64,000 nt of DNA from Akkermansiaceae bacterium (GTDB taxonomy: Bacteria > Verrucomicrobiota > Verrucomicrobiia > Verrucomicrobiales > DEV007). Both the position numbers and the translations under genes were made by a program. Below the pieces are notes generated by a model, which was not told the DNA's origin, made no database searches, and saw only the letters and a program-made list of their open reading frames with translations. The stretch is from the NCBI GenBank assembly GCA_024233085.1, contig JACKQC010000023.1, forward strand, positions 19,942 through 83,941, given 5' to 3'. Positions 27,221 through 36,960 of this stretch are shown here, one piece after another. Positions within the stretch are counted from its first letter, which is position 1, and each line of letters begins with the position of its first letter.

Positions 27221-30082
27221 TCAGTCGATGAAGTTGAATTCGTTGGAGGCCAGCAGCGCGTGCGCCAGGCGGGCCCAGGCGGCGCCGACATTTTCCGAGC
27301 TTTTCAGGAATTCTTTCGCGAGCGCGACTTCCTCCGGTTCCGGCGCCCGGCGGAACACGCGCCGGTAGAGGCGCGCGACGCGGTCCTCCTCCGAGGCGGC
27401 GTCCCGGATCTCGGGCGACTTCACCAGCGCTTCGGCCCGGTCCTGAATGAAGGCGGAGTTCAGCGCGAACAGCGTCTGCTGCGGCACGGTGGTCTCGGCG
27501 CGCTTCACGGTGCAGGCGCTGGGATTGGGGCCGTCGAAGGTGGCCGACATCGGTGAAATGACGTCCCGGTTGACGAAGGCGTAAACGCTGCGCCGCGCGA
27601 TGACCTGATCGCCCTTTTCCTCGAAAGGCTGGCCGCCGCGCCGCGCCGCCGGTGTCCACTCGCCGCTCACCTCGAGGAGGGTGTCGCGCATGGCTTCCAG
27701 TTCGAGCCGCCGCACCGGCATGCGCCAGAGCAGCCGGTTGTCGGGATCCTGGCTCCGGGCGTCCGGGTTTTCCCTCGAATCCTGCCGATAGGCCGCCGAG
27801 AGCATGAGGCGCCGGTGAAGCTTTTTCAACGACCAGCCGTCCTCGAGGAAACGCGCGGCGAGGTGGTCGAGCAACTCGGGATGGGTCGGCGGGTCGCCGC
27901 GCGAGCCAAAGTCGTCCGGCGTGCGCACCAGGCCCCGCCCGAAATGCCGCCGCCACACCCAGTTGACGATCACGCGCCGCGTCAGCGGATTTACCGGATC
28001 CACGATGGCCCGGGCGAGGGCTAGCCTGCGCTGGCCGTCGGGAAATACGGGGGGATTCCCTCCGGCGACCACGCTGAGGAAATGCGGCCGCACCGCCTCG
28101 CCGCGGGCGACGGGATTTCCCCTCAGCAGGACGAAAGAGGGCTCGGGCTGAGCGTCCTCCCGCAGGGTCATCGAGCGAGGAGGCGCGGTGGGCGCCAGGT
28201 TGAGACCGTGGATGGCGTTGAGGGTGCCGGCGACCGAATCGCGCACGCCCCGGTTGAGCATCGTGAGGTTCCCGGGGTCCCCGGCGAAGTCGAGCGAGGT
28301 GGGCGATTCGGGGTCGTAAAGATGACGCCGCAACTGCCGCTCGATGGCGCTGTTGACGGTGCGGTGCGCGGGGTCCAGATCGGGAACCACCTTTCCACCG
28401 GGCGCCGCCTCCGACGAGGCGTCCAGCAGCGAGGTCAGCCAGTCGCGGTGCGTTTTCGCGAAAACCTCGCCGTAAACGTCCGCCACGGCCACGAAAGACC
28501 CGGGTTTCGCCGCGGCGAGGGCGTCGAGAACACGCGGATTCCATTTCGGAGCGCCGGTGGACAGCTGATGCTCGGCCGCGAAGGCCTTCGGGTCGCCGTT
28601 TTCGGCGGTCAGCTTTTCCACGAGCGTCACGCACTGGGCCGCGAAATCCGGCGCTTCCCGGATTTTCCCGAGCCGGTGCCAGGGACCGAAGACGGGATCG
28701 TTCTCGTCGCGGGCGGCGAGATAGCGGCGCCAGCGCTCGAGGACGACGGGCCGCGGGTCGTCGGTGCGGTAGGAGAGAAAGGTCGTCGAGGTATCCTGTT
28801 CGGGCGTGCCTTTGGCCAGTTCGCGCAGGTAGAGCCCGACCTGCATTCGCAACCGCCCGCGCATCACGTCGCCCTGCTCGCGGACGATGTCGTCGCGGAG
28901 GGACTTGCGTTTGGCCAGTTCGGCTTGGTAGGAGGGATCGACCTCCGGGGAACCCACCAGCGGAAACTCGTTCGGCTCATGGCTGCCGGCGAGCGCGGCG
29001 TGGAGCGCGTAGTAGTCGGCGGTCGGAATGGGGTCGAACTTGTGATCGTGACAGCGGGCGCAGCTCACAGTGAGGCCCTGCAGGCCGCGGGAGATGACGT
29101 CGATCCGGTCGTCCAGCACATCGTGCCGGTTGCGGTATTGCCTTCCCACGGTGAGAAAGCCGAGCGCGGCGAGGGCGGGATCGTTTTCCTCCAGGCCGAT
29201 CTGATCGGCCGCCAGTTGCTCGGTCACGAACCGATCGTAGGCCAGATCGGCATTGAAGGCGGCGATCACATAGTCCCGGTAGGTGTAGGAAAACGGAAAG
29301 CGGGTGAATCCGATGGCGCTCGCTCCGTGGGTGTCGGCGTAACGCGCCAGGTCCAGCCAGTGACGTCCCCAGCGCTCGCCGTAGGCGGGCGAAGCGAGGA
29401 GCCGGTCGACCACATCGGCGAAGGCCTCGGCGTCCGGGCGCGGATCGGCGACAAAGGCGCTCACCTCCTCCCAGGTCGGCGGCAGGCCGGTCAGGTCGTG
29501 GGTGGCACGTCGAATGAGTCGCCCCCGCGTCGCCGGAGGCGAAAAGGTCAGGCCCCGTTCCTCCAGCCGGGCGAGGAGAAAACGGTCGATGTCAGAAAGC
29601 GCGTCCTCACCCTTTCCGGCATCGGGTGGCCGGCGGTCTTCGACGGGACGAAAGGCCCAGTGACTTTCGTAGCGGGCGCCCTGGGCGATCCAGTCGCGGA
29701 GGGCGTCTCGCTGGGCGGCGGTGAGCGTTTTTCCACTGTCGGGTGGCGGCATCACTTCGTCGGGATCCGTCGCGTCGATTCGGGAAACGAGGAGGCTGGT
29801 TTCCGGATTTCCGGGGGCGACGGCATGCTTTCCCTCGCCGAGATCCCGGGTCGCGCCGTCCTCCGAATCGAGCCGCAGGCCCGCCTTGCGCTCCGCCGCG
29901 TCGGGACCGTGACAGGCGAAACAATGATCCGAAAGGATCGGCCGGATGTCGCGATTGAAATCGACATCGGCCCGGACCGGAGACGCCGGAAACGTGACGC
30001 CGATCAACCCCACGCCGGCGAGCCCTCGCCAGCGGGAGATCGTCGACACGCGCCGGGCGCCCGGTTGGCCTTTCCGCATCAT
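27221..30082 (-). CDS. PSCyt1-DUF1549-DUF1553 (PSD1) domain protein
   Basis: Large exported protein of 953 aa. A signal peptide is likely at the N-terminus (VGLIGVTFPASPVRA). The planctomycete-type cytochrome domain has a c-type haem motif CFACH near residue 52 and MPPPDSGKTLTAAQ, the usual distal Met region. DUF1549 follows with a second CxxCH (SCARCHDHKFDPIP, near 340), then DUF1553 (RVIVNWVWRRHFGRGLV; LDHLAARFLEDGWSLKKLHR). The family is abundant in Planctomycetota and Verrucomicrobiota and is linked to polymer degradation; its reaction is unknown. It lies 8 nt upstream of the DUF1501 gene and 77 nt after the DUF4838 gene. ATG 30079 or 30082 begins the signal peptide. Confidence 0.92.
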   Translation of the reverse strand: MMRKGQPGARRVSTISRWRGLAGVGLIGVTFPASPVRADVDFNRDIRPILSDHCFACHGPDAAERKAGLRLDSEDGATRDLGEGKHAVAPGNPETSLLVSRIDATDPDEVMPPPDSGKTLTAAQRDALRDWIAQGARYESHWAFRPVEDRRPPDAGKGEDALSDIDRFLLARLEERGLTFSPPATRGRLIRRATHDLTGLPPTWEEVSAFVADPRPDAEAFADVVDRLLASPAYGERWGRHWLDLARYADTHGASAIGFTRFPFSYTYRDYVIAAFNADLAYDRFVTEQLAADQIGLEENDPALAALGFLTVGRQYRNRHDVLDDRIDVISRGLQGLTVSCARCHDHKFDPIPTADYYALHAALAGSHEPNEFPLVGSPEVDPSYQAELAKRKSLRDDIVREQGDVMRGRLRMQVGLYLRELAKGTPEQDTSTTFLSYRTDDPRPVVLERWRRYLAARDENDPVFGPWHRLGKIREAPDFAAQCVTLVEKLTAENGDPKAFAAEHQLSTGAPKWNPRVLDALAAAKPGSFVAVADVYGEVFAKTHRDWLTSLLDASSEAAPGGKVVPDLDPAHRTVNSAIERQLRRHLYDPESPTSLDFAGDPGNLTMLNRGVRDSVAGTLNAIHGLNLAPTAPPRSMTLREDAQPEPSFVLLRGNPVARGEAVRPHFLSVVAGGNPPVFPDGQRRLALARAIVDPVNPLTRRVIVNWVWRRHFGRGLVRTPDDFGSRGDPPTHPELLDHLAARFLEDGWSLKKLHRRLMLSAAYRQDSRENPDARSQDPDNRLLWRMPVRRLELEAMRDTLLEVSGEWTPAARRGGQPFEEKGDQVIARRSVYAFVNRDVISPMSATFDGPNPSACTVKRAETTVPQQTLFALNSAFIQDRAEALVKSPEIRDAASEEDRVARLYRRVFRRAPEPEEVALAKEFLKSSENVGAAWARLAHALLASNEFNFID

Positions 30083-30159
30083 GCCGGCAATTTTAGCGGA
30101 TTGCGCCTCATGCGTCCCATCACGGGATGGCGCGGGGCGGCGGAACGGATTCATCGGCG

Positions 30160-33100
30160 TCAGGGGTTTCCGACCGCCGCTTTCGCCCGCTGCCGGTCCG
30201 ATGGGTTGGCCTGCTCGTCTTCGGCGACTTGCCGGTAAATTTTTCCCGCTTCCCCGGCCCTTCCCGCCACCGCGAGCACGTCCGCCCGCGACATCCGCAG
30301 CGAACCGCGCCAACTGCCTCCGATTTTTTCCGGATCGACCTTGTCGAGCACGGCGAGGGCTTCGTCGAACTTCTTCTTCCGCGCCAGCACCCGAGCCGCG
30401 CCCTGAAGACCATAGAAAAAGTCGGCGCCGCCGGTGTTGGCCGTCGAGTCGGCGATTTCCCGATAGCTTTCCAGCGCCGCCTCGTCGTCTTCGAGCACCT
30501 GCTCGCGGTTCCAGCCCATCGCCCGGAGCAGGCTCAGGCCAATTCGCGGATCGGAGGTGTATTCCCGCGCGAGCCGAAAATCGGACTCGGCCTTTTCTCC
30601 CTCTTTCAAGGCCTGGTAGGCCCGACCGCGGGCGTGGGCGCCGGCGCCGACCTGCCAGAAGGGCCAGCTCCCGATGTCGATTCCGCCGAAGCGCTCGGCC
30701 ACAGCTTCCCAGTTTCGTTGGGATAACAGGTTTTCCATTTCCACGGTCTGTTTCACCGGCTCGAGCGGAATCTTCCCGGCCAGCGCTTCCGCTTTCCCGA
30801 AATCCTGAAGCGCCCGCGCGCATTCGGCGGCGTGGGAAAGGGCGTCGGCCTTCTGGAAATCGGTCGCCTTTTCCGTCTCCGCGAGCGCGCTCCACGCGGC
30901 GAGGGCTTCCCCGAGCTTGCGGCTCCGTTGCAACGCGTCGGCGGCGCGGCCCGCGATGAGGAAATCGGTCACCGTCGGATCGGCTTCGAACTGGTGGGAA
31001 CGCCCGTCGTAGAAGGTGGCGAACTTCATCGGCACGTGAAAGCCCGCCGTGCCCGTCGGCGAGAGCGCCGAGTACTCCGCGCCATTTTTGCGGAGACGCT
31101 GCCGGCAAATGTTCAGGTGCCAGGGCAGACTCTGGATCGGTTTGCGCCCGATCACCTGGTGCAGCGGATCGTTCTCGTCCTGCGTCACCGGAATGCGGAT
31201 CTCGAGGGTCCAGTGGTCGTCGGCGATTTGCGTCGCCGCCTCCGCCTGCGAATCCCAGCCCAGGTCGCGCTTTTTCCCCCGCCAATCCATGTCCACCACG
31301 GCGCCCGTCGGGCTGACCGCGATCTGGTAGTAGGAATGCGATTCCGTCTCCAGCAGAATCTCGATGGCGTCGCCGTACCAGAGCGCCGCGTCGTCGTCCT
31401 TTTCCGTGCCGATGTTGAGCGCCTCGCCGGGCCGCTCGTCACAGCGAATCGCGAAATACACGCTGTCTCCCGCCCAGCCAGCCTTGAACGAGGTGCCGTA
31501 AATCGGCGGGCGACCGGTCTGCAGCTCGCGCAGCTTCCCGGCGGCGGCGACAGGACAGTTTTGCCAGTAGGCATCGTCGAGCTTGCCGTCGACCACGATG
31601 TCCTTCGCGTCGCCGACCAGCCGCGTCACCGGCACCGGGCCGCGTTTCCGCCCCAGTTGCTCGCTTTTGTTGCGCAGTCCCTTGAGAAAATCGTCGATCA
31701 GGGCGAGGCGGCGGCCGTAAACGGATTCGGCGGCGGTCTTGGCCCGCGCGGCGGCGAAGAGTTCGAGGCAGCGGTCGGCTTTCTCCTTCTCCTTTTCCAT
31801 CTCCCGCCAGTTCGCTTCGCAATCGGTGAAGAAGGCCTTCATCTCCGGCGAGGCGGGTCCGTAGAAAAGCCGGCAGTATTCGTCGAACAGCGCGTCCACG
31901 TCCTGTTCCGGGCCGCCCCAGTACATCCGGGCCGTGAACCAGACCTGAAAATGATTGAACCCGATGCCGACGGTGTCGAAGTCCTGCCGCACGCTCAGCC
32001 AGATGTCCTCGCCCTGCGAGCTTCCCTTGGTGGCGTTGATGCTCTCCCCGATCGTGTGCGGCAGGTAGGCCGGCAGATACCAGCCGCGGTCGGTGAAGGG
32101 ATAGTTCTCGAAAATCAGCAGCGGGTTCGACGTTTTCGCCCGCCAACCGGCGCGGAGCTGCCGGATTTCCCCGCGTTCCTCCGGCTTGTCGGCGGTGGGG
32201 CGCCTCCCGCCGACGATGCAGACCTGAACGTTCGGCTCCAGCTTTTCGATCTTCAGCGGCGGCTGGGTATAGACGCCGTAGGCACAGCAGAGGATTTTCT
32301 TGTCCGGGTGCGTCTTTCCCACTTCCTTCGCCACCCGGTTCACGAAATCCCACACATAATCGGACAGAAGGCCGCGTGGATGGGTGTCGGGAGTGTCCTT
32401 CCCCTCGCAGAGCGGGCACTGGCAGATCGCGGTGTAGCCGTCCGGCGGCATGATGGACACCGTCTCGAAGTCGTAGGTGTCGAACTGCGCCCGCGCATAG
32501 CGGACCGCCGCGTCGAACAGCTCCGGATTCGAGTAGCAGAGCTGGTTCTTGCTGTTTCCCGGCTCGTAGTGGCGTTTCCCGCCGTAGAGCGCGTACCAGT
32601 CCGGGTGCTTCGCGAAAATCTCGTCGCGGCTTGTCATCGTCGCCAGGCCGTGGGCGACCTGGAGCCCGTTCGGGTCCCGCACCCCGAGCCGCATCGCCCA
32701 TCGCGCGGTGTCCGCCCCCACCGTGCCGAAGCGAAAGTTGAAACGCCTCACCGGAAAATCCGGCCGCACGGTTTCGTCGATCCGCGGCAGGGGAATCGTT
32801 TTCATTTCCGGGATCACCTCCCCGATTTCGCCCGGCAGATACCAGCGCACGCCCAGGCTTCGCAGGTAGCCGCACACCGCGTTAAAGGAGCCGCGTTCGT
32901 CAAAGCCCCACAGCTCCAGCATCTCGTTCTTTTCCGTCGGCGCGCCGTCCGGCTTGCCCGTCTCGCCGGGAAGGCGGATGCGGTTCTTGTACATGCCGCC
33001 GTTCGGCACCCCCCACAGATCGCCCGTGATCTTGTCCCATTCGCCTTGCAGCTTGCCGCTGGCCCGGTCGGCGTTGCTCCGCGCCCAGGGCTCGACCGGG

Positions 33101-33462
33101 ACGAAATCCGTGTCCTCGCCGATCAGCGCCAGCCAGTCCTCGCCGGAAACGATGCGGTAGGCGCCGGCCTCCAGATCGTCCGTCGCGAGGCCCAGCTTGT
33201 CGGTATGGCCGCCGCGGCCGACGAAAACGGACACGATCCCGTTTCCGGACGGCTTCGTGACGATGGGCAGGCGCGCGCCGGAGATTTTTTCGAGCGTCTG
33301 CCGCAATTCGTCGGCGGCGAGCCGAACGGACCGGGCCGGCGTTTCGGAAATGACGATCTCGGCGCGCGGCTGACCGTTCTCGACCAGAAAGGGCGCCCCG
33401 AGGGAAGCCGATATCGGGAGCATGACCGCGCCCAGCGCGGGGAGTGGGAGGCGAAAAAGCAT
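30160..33462 (-). CDS. DUF4838 protein with CBM9-like and TPR-like regions
   Basis: Exported 1100-aa protein, probably acting on a polysaccharide. A signal peptide lies at the N-terminus (LPALGAVMLPISASLGA). An alpha-glucuronidase-N-like domain follows (about 25-130; VRLAADELRQTLEKISGARL), then a DUF4838 TIM-barrel-like region (about 200-560; WYLPGEIGEVIP, HPDWYALYGGKRHY, MPPDGYTAICQCPLC). A CBM9/DOMON-like unit begins near residue 619 (VDGKLDDAYWQNCP; DSVYFAIRCDERPGEA). The last 280 residues are helical repeats resembling TPRs. The C-terminal extension is longer than the family core. It heads a four-gene minus-strand series with PSD1, DUF1501 and an oxidoreductase, and the sulfatase lies beyond. 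Catalysis by this family is unproven. Confidence 0.85.
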   Translation of the reverse strand: MLFRLPLPALGAVMLPISASLGAPFLVENGQPRAEIVISETPARSVRLAADELRQTLEKISGARLPIVTKPSGNGIVSVFVGRGGHTDKLGLATDDLEAGAYRIVSGEDWLALIGEDTDFVPVEPWARSNADRASGKLQGEWDKITGDLWGVPNGGMYKNRIRLPGETGKPDGAPTEKNEMLELWGFDERGSFNAVCGYLRSLGVRWYLPGEIGEVIPEMKTIPLPRIDETVRPDFPVRRFNFRFGTVGADTARWAMRLGVRDPNGLQVAHGLATMTSRDEIFAKHPDWYALYGGKRHYEPGNSKNQLCYSNPELFDAAVRYARAQFDTYDFETVSIMPPDGYTAICQCPLCEGKDTPDTHPRGLLSDYVWDFVNRVAKEVGKTHPDKKILCCAYGVYTQPPLKIEKLEPNVQVCIVGGRRPTADKPEERGEIRQLRAGWRAKTSNPLLIFENYPFTDRGWYLPAYLPHTIGESINATKGSSQGEDIWLSVRQDFDTVGIGFNHFQVWFTARMYWGGPEQDVDALFDEYCRLFYGPASPEMKAFFTDCEANWREMEKEKEKADRCLELFAAARAKTAAESVYGRRLALIDDFLKGLRNKSEQLGRKRGPVPVTRLVGDAKDIVVDGKLDDAYWQNCPVAAAGKLRELQTGRPPIYGTSFKAGWAGDSVYFAIRCDERPGEALNIGTEKDDDAALWYGDAIEILLETESHSYYQIAVSPTGAVVDMDWRGKKRDLGWDSQAEAATQIADDHWTLEIRIPVTQDENDPLHQVIGRKPIQSLPWHLNICRQRLRKNGAEYSALSPTGTAGFHVPMKFATFYDGRSHQFEADPTVTDFLIAGRAADALQRSRKLGEALAAWSALAETEKATDFQKADALSHAAECARALQDFGKAEALAGKIPLEPVKQTVEMENLLSQRNWEAVAERFGGIDIGSWPFWQVGAGAHARGRAYQALKEGEKAESDFRLAREYTSDPRIGLSLLRAMGWNREQVLEDDEAALESYREIADSTANTGGADFFYGLQGAARVLARKKKFDEALAVLDKVDPEKIGGSWRGSLRMSRADVLAVAGRAGEAGKIYRQVAEDEQANPSDRQRAKAAVGNP

Positions 33463-33520
33463 GCCGTCATTGTCCAAAAGCGGCCTTTCCGCGGCAACCG
33501 CGCGATGACGGCCAAACTCC

Positions 33521-33563
33521 GGACCCAACAGGGTTGGGTCGGTGACCATACCCTGTTGGGTTT
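33521..33563. repeat. Palindromic repeat element, locus 5
   Basis: Cores CAACAGGGTT (33526-33535) and TACCCTGTTG (33549-33558). ACCCAACAGGGT and ACCCTGTTGGGT form a perfect 12-bp inverted pair. The element ends 3 nt beyond the EVE-domain gene stop. Confidence 0.92.
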
Positions 33564-33565
33564 CC

Positions 33566-34054
33566 TCATCCCCGTCGCAGTTTTTTCGGATCGACTCCGC
33601 CGAGTCGGCAGATGAAATCGAAGTGCTCCGGCTCGACCGGCGTGATCGACAGGCGATTGCCGCGCCGAAGGATGAGCATGTCCGCCAGCTCCGCCTGATC
33701 TCGGAGTTCGGAAAGCGGCACGAAACGCTTGAAGTCGGTCGCCCATTCGACATCGACCAGATACCAGCGCGGTTGCCCGGGGTCGCTCTTCGGATCGAAA
33801 TACTCGCTCCGGGGATCGAGCGCGGTGGGGTCGGGCCTCCCCTCGGAAGCCACGCGCACCACGCCCGGCACCCCCGGTTCCGGACAGCTCGAGTGATAGA
33901 AAAACCCGAGATCGCCCGGCAGCATGTCGTCGCGCATGAAATTTCGCACCTGGTAATTGCGCACGCCGTTCCAGGGCTCGGTGCGTTTCGGACAACGCTT
34001 CAGGTCGTCGAAGGAAAAGACGTCGGGTTCGGATTTGAAGAGCCAGAGTCGCAT
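33566..34054 (-). CDS. EVE domain protein
   Basis: Small soluble protein of 162 aa made up entirely of an EVE domain (PUA-like fold), related to bacterial homologues of thymocyte nuclear protein 1. The family start is clear (MRLWLFKSEPDVFSFDDLK), followed by WNGVRNYQVRNFMRD, GDLGFFYHSSCPEPGVPGVV and the closing LRRGNRLSITPVEPEHF. EVE domains recognise modified bases in DNA or RNA, but the biological role of single-domain bacterial members is unsettled. ATG 34054 is the family start; the longer frame to 34132 is rejected. It is divergent from the ceramidase-like gene and ends at repeat locus 5. Confidence 0.95.
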   Translation of the reverse strand: MRLWLFKSEPDVFSFDDLKRCPKRTEPWNGVRNYQVRNFMRDDMLPGDLGFFYHSSCPEPGVPGVVRVASEGRPDPTALDPRSEYFDPKSDPGQPRWYLVDVEWATDFKRFVPLSELRDQAELADMLILRRGNRLSITPVEPEHFDFICRLGGVDPKKLRRG

Positions 34055-34155
34055 GATCCGGGCATTTTCGCGAAATCCCCGCGCCGGGCAAGCCCCGCGA
34101 CGCGATCTCGCCAGTGTGTAAGCCGCCGCCATCGGCCAGAATCGACCCCGAAACC

Positions 34156-35661
34156 ATGAAGCGATCCCAATTCCTTCCGTTCGGCGTCATTCTCCTCCTC
34201 GGCGCGGCGGTCCAGCCCGCCGCCGCGGAACCACTGCTCGCCGGCGCGGCGAAGGTGGACATTTCCGACCCGAACACGAAACCCGCCAACGATCCGCTGT
34301 TCGCCAAAGCGCTCGTGCTCACCGACGGCCGGACGACCGCGGTGCTCATCACTTTGGACGCTGTCGCCATCGGTGAAATCGGCCCGATCAAAAACGACTA
34401 CCTGCCCACGATCCGGGCCCGCCTGGAAAAGGAACTCGGCATCGCGCCGTCGAACGTCATCGCCAACGCGAGCCATTGCCACGGAATCGTCCGCCCCGAC
34501 GTGGCTGACCGAACCGTGCGCGCCGTGGCCGAAGCGAAGCAAAACCTTGTCCCCGTCCGCTGCGGCGCGGGCGCCGGATTCGAAAACCGCGTCATGGAAA
34601 ATCGCCGACTGATTTTGAAGGGCGGGAATCAGGCCGACGTGCGGCACGCCTATTCGATGCCGCCGGACACCAACGTCGCCTCCGTGGGTCCGATCGATCC
34701 CGAGATCGGCATCCTGCGCCTCGATCGCGAATCGGACGGGACGCCGTTGGCGGTGGTTTACAACTTCGCGATGCACCCGATCCAGGGCGTGCCAAACGGG
34801 GGCAACACGGCCGACGTGACCGGCTTCGCTTCGCAAGTCATCGAGGACAATCTCGGCTCCGACGCGGTGGCGTTGTTCGTGCAGGGTTGCGGCGGGGACA
34901 TCAATCCGGTGATGTACAAGGAGGTGGACCGCCCCCGCGACGCGGAGATTCTCGGGAACCAGCTCGGGCTGAGCGCGCTGAAAGCGATTCGCGCCATCGA
35001 CACGAAGGCGGACGCGCCCTTGAAGGTGGTGAACGAAACGCTCACCCTGCCGCGGTCCGACCAGACGGATCGCATTGCCGGGCTCGAGGCCGAAATCGAC
35101 CGCCGGCTTGCCTCGCTCAAGGGAACGACGCTGAGCCTGAAGACGTTCCTGCCGCTCTACGTGAAACACCGGGTCAACGGCGAGCGTCCCGCCTACTACT
35201 CGCATCGCTACCTGCAGGACGAGCTGATCGGGAAGGGCGACTGGGACAAGCTCGACGCCGACAACCGGAAGAACCTCGACGCCTACCTCGCGAACATTGA
35301 AACCATGGAGGAACTGACGCGGCTCCAGATCAACCTCGCCCTGCTGGAAAAACACCGCGCCCGCAACGCGGCCGCCGGTCCGACCATCGACGTCGAAGTC
35401 GCGGGTCTGCGGGCGGGCGACTTCCGGCTGGTGACTTTTCCCGGCGAGCTGACCGTGCGAATCGGGCTCAACATCAAGAAAAACGCCGCGCACGGGACGA
35501 CCTTTGTCGCCGGCTACACGAACGGCTACATCTACTATTCGCCGACGGCCGAGCAGTTGCGAAACGGGAGCTACGCGCAGGAGGACTGCGACTGCCTGCT
35601 GGCGCCGGAGTGGCAGGCGCTCTTCGAGGAGCGGGCGGCCGAGGTGCTCGGGAAGTTGTGA
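34156..35661 (+). CDS. Neutral/alkaline ceramidase N-terminal domain-like hydrolase
   Basis: Exported 501-aa protein similar to the N-terminal domain of neutral/alkaline non-lysosomal ceramidases, found alone in many Verrucomicrobiota and Planctomycetota. A signal peptide spans about residues 1-24 (FGVILLLGAAVQPAAA). The core has AAKVDISDP near the mature start, NASHCHGIVRPD (the Ser-His-x-His zinc-site motif, here SHCHG), NFAMHPIQGV with another His, and FVQGCGGDINPV. The last third (FRLVTFPGELTVRIG, GYTNGYIYYSPTAEQ) is also conserved. The substrate is unknown; many such genes sit in carbohydrate loci, and sphingolipid cleavage should not be assumed. It is flanked by the divergent EVE gene and the convergent zinc-ribbon gene. 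Confidence 0.85.
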   Translation: MKRSQFLPFGVILLLGAAVQPAAAEPLLAGAAKVDISDPNTKPANDPLFAKALVLTDGRTTAVLITLDAVAIGEIGPIKNDYLPTIRARLEKELGIAPSNVIANASHCHGIVRPDVADRTVRAVAEAKQNLVPVRCGAGAGFENRVMENRRLILKGGNQADVRHAYSMPPDTNVASVGPIDPEIGILRLDRESDGTPLAVVYNFAMHPIQGVPNGGNTADVTGFASQVIEDNLGSDAVALFVQGCGGDINPVMYKEVDRPRDAEILGNQLGLSALKAIRAIDTKADAPLKVVNETLTLPRSDQTDRIAGLEAEIDRRLASLKGTTLSLKTFLPLYVKHRVNGERPAYYSHRYLQDELIGKGDWDKLDADNRKNLDAYLANIETMEELTRLQINLALLEKHRARNAAAGPTIDVEVAGLRAGDFRLVTFPGELTVRIGLNIKKNAAHGTTFVAGYTNGYIYYSPTAEQLRNGSYAQEDCDCLLAPEWQALFEERAAEVLGKL

Positions 35662-35687
35662 TCGAGCGCCCGGTTAACCGGCGTTCC

Positions 35688-36938
35688 TCACCCCGCCGGA
35701 ATCGCCTTTCCACAACCGCCGCAAAATTTCGCGGTCGGCTTCAAGGGCGCGCCGCAGTGGGCGCAAAACTTGCGCCTGGGCAATGCCGGAGGCGCGGCTT
35801 TCGGTTCGGATTCGGGTTCCGGCCGGGGTTCGGTGGCGGAGACTTTTGCGGTGGTCAGGGCCATGCCGCAATGTTTGCAGAACGCGGCGTCGGCGGGAAT
35901 GCGGGCGGCACAGGCCGGGCATGAACGCGACCCGTGTTCTTGTCCGTTCCCAGTGGTTTCGGTTTTTCGGGTCCTTTCCAGAGTTTCGCGAAAAAGAAAC
36001 GGTTCAAGAAGCTTCCCGAGACTGTTGAAATCCGCCGCGGCGACGACGGCCTCCCGACCGGCGAGATTGAAAAGGAATAGATCGTGCAGGGAACGGATCC
36101 CGAGCAGGCCCTCATGCCCGACTTTTCCGGTTTTGTTGATTTCGGAAATTCGGAGTCCGAACTTCGTGAGTTGGTGATGATCGGCCAGGGCGATTCGATA
36201 GCCGGAGGCCGTCAAGTGCCAGGTTTTTCCATCGGCCGCCGGCGCGACAAGATCCCGGGCGGCGAGTTCGCCGAGGGCGCCGGGAACGATTTTTTCCCAG
36301 GAAATCTCGCCAGGATTCACCGGCATGACCTTGTCGAAAAAGGGGAGTGACCATCGAAAATCCTCGGTGCCACTGTCTTTCAGGACATCCGCGAGGGAAC
36401 CCTCGTCGAAGGCCCGGGGCGCCTCCCGATGGGACAACATCGCCAGTAGCCGATTCTCCCGAAGCAAATGGATCGCCGCCAGGAATACCGCGGCGGCCTC
36501 GTGGGTGACGGCGCACCGAATGTCGACGGGTGACAGAGGCGTGTCTTCCAGAACCACGGTGGCGATGGTTTTCCGAAGCGACTCGGCCGGCTCGACTCGC
36601 AGCCGCCATTGGTCGCCGTCTCCGCGGACCATGAGCACGATCCCGCGGCCGGTGGGGGCGCCCCAGGCGAGAATCGCCCGGCTTACGGATTCCTCGCCCA
36701 GGCTATAGTGCAGCACGCCCACGCGGTCGGGCCGCGCGAGGGTTTCGAGCGCGGCGCGGTAAACGGCGGCGAAATCGTCGGACAATGTCGCAAGGAACGC
36801 GCGGACGGTTTCCTCGTCGGTCGGCGTGTGACCGATGCGCGGCAGTCGGGACAGTTCGCTCGGATCGAGTCCCAGCGCGCCCGGAGCGGCGGAGAGTTCG
36901 GCGCCGGTGGCAATGAGTTCGCCTGAGTCAAGCTTCAT
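35688..36938 (-). CDS. Protein with C-terminal double zinc ribbon, unknown function
   Basis: Unrecognised 416-aa cytosolic protein, third gene of a coupled operon. The N-terminal 330 residues are mixed alpha/beta with no motif I can assign; the stretch LARPDRVGVLHYSLGE followed by GIVLMVRGDGDQWRLR looks faintly like EspG-type chaperones of type VII secretion, but this is weak. The C-terminus has two zinc ribbons: CPACAARIPADAAFCKHCG and, after a Pro/Glu linker, FCAHCGAPLKPTAKFCGGCG. Double ribbons of this type are usually protein-interaction modules. ATG 36938 starts 22 nt after the stop of the 1065-aa gene; an in-frame TTG at 36980 would overlap that gene. It is convergent with the ceramidase-like gene. 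Confidence 0.75.
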   Translation of the reverse strand: MKLDSGELIATGAELSAAPGALGLDPSELSRLPRIGHTPTDEETVRAFLATLSDDFAAVYRAALETLARPDRVGVLHYSLGEESVSRAILAWGAPTGRGIVLMVRGDGDQWRLRVEPAESLRKTIATVVLEDTPLSPVDIRCAVTHEAAAVFLAAIHLLRENRLLAMLSHREAPRAFDEGSLADVLKDSGTEDFRWSLPFFDKVMPVNPGEISWEKIVPGALGELAARDLVAPAADGKTWHLTASGYRIALADHHQLTKFGLRISEINKTGKVGHEGLLGIRSLHDLFLFNLAGREAVVAAADFNSLGKLLEPFLFRETLERTRKTETTGNGQEHGSRSCPACAARIPADAAFCKHCGMALTTAKVSATEPRPEPESEPKAAPPALPRRKFCAHCGAPLKPTAKFCGGCGKAIPAG

Positions 36939-36960
36939 GGGTAGGTAATTCTTCGAGGAT

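Noticed and set aside
30832..33615. 927-aa open frame on the plus strand
   Set aside because: Antisense to the DUF4838 gene, with no domain and composition typical of mirrored high-GC codons.
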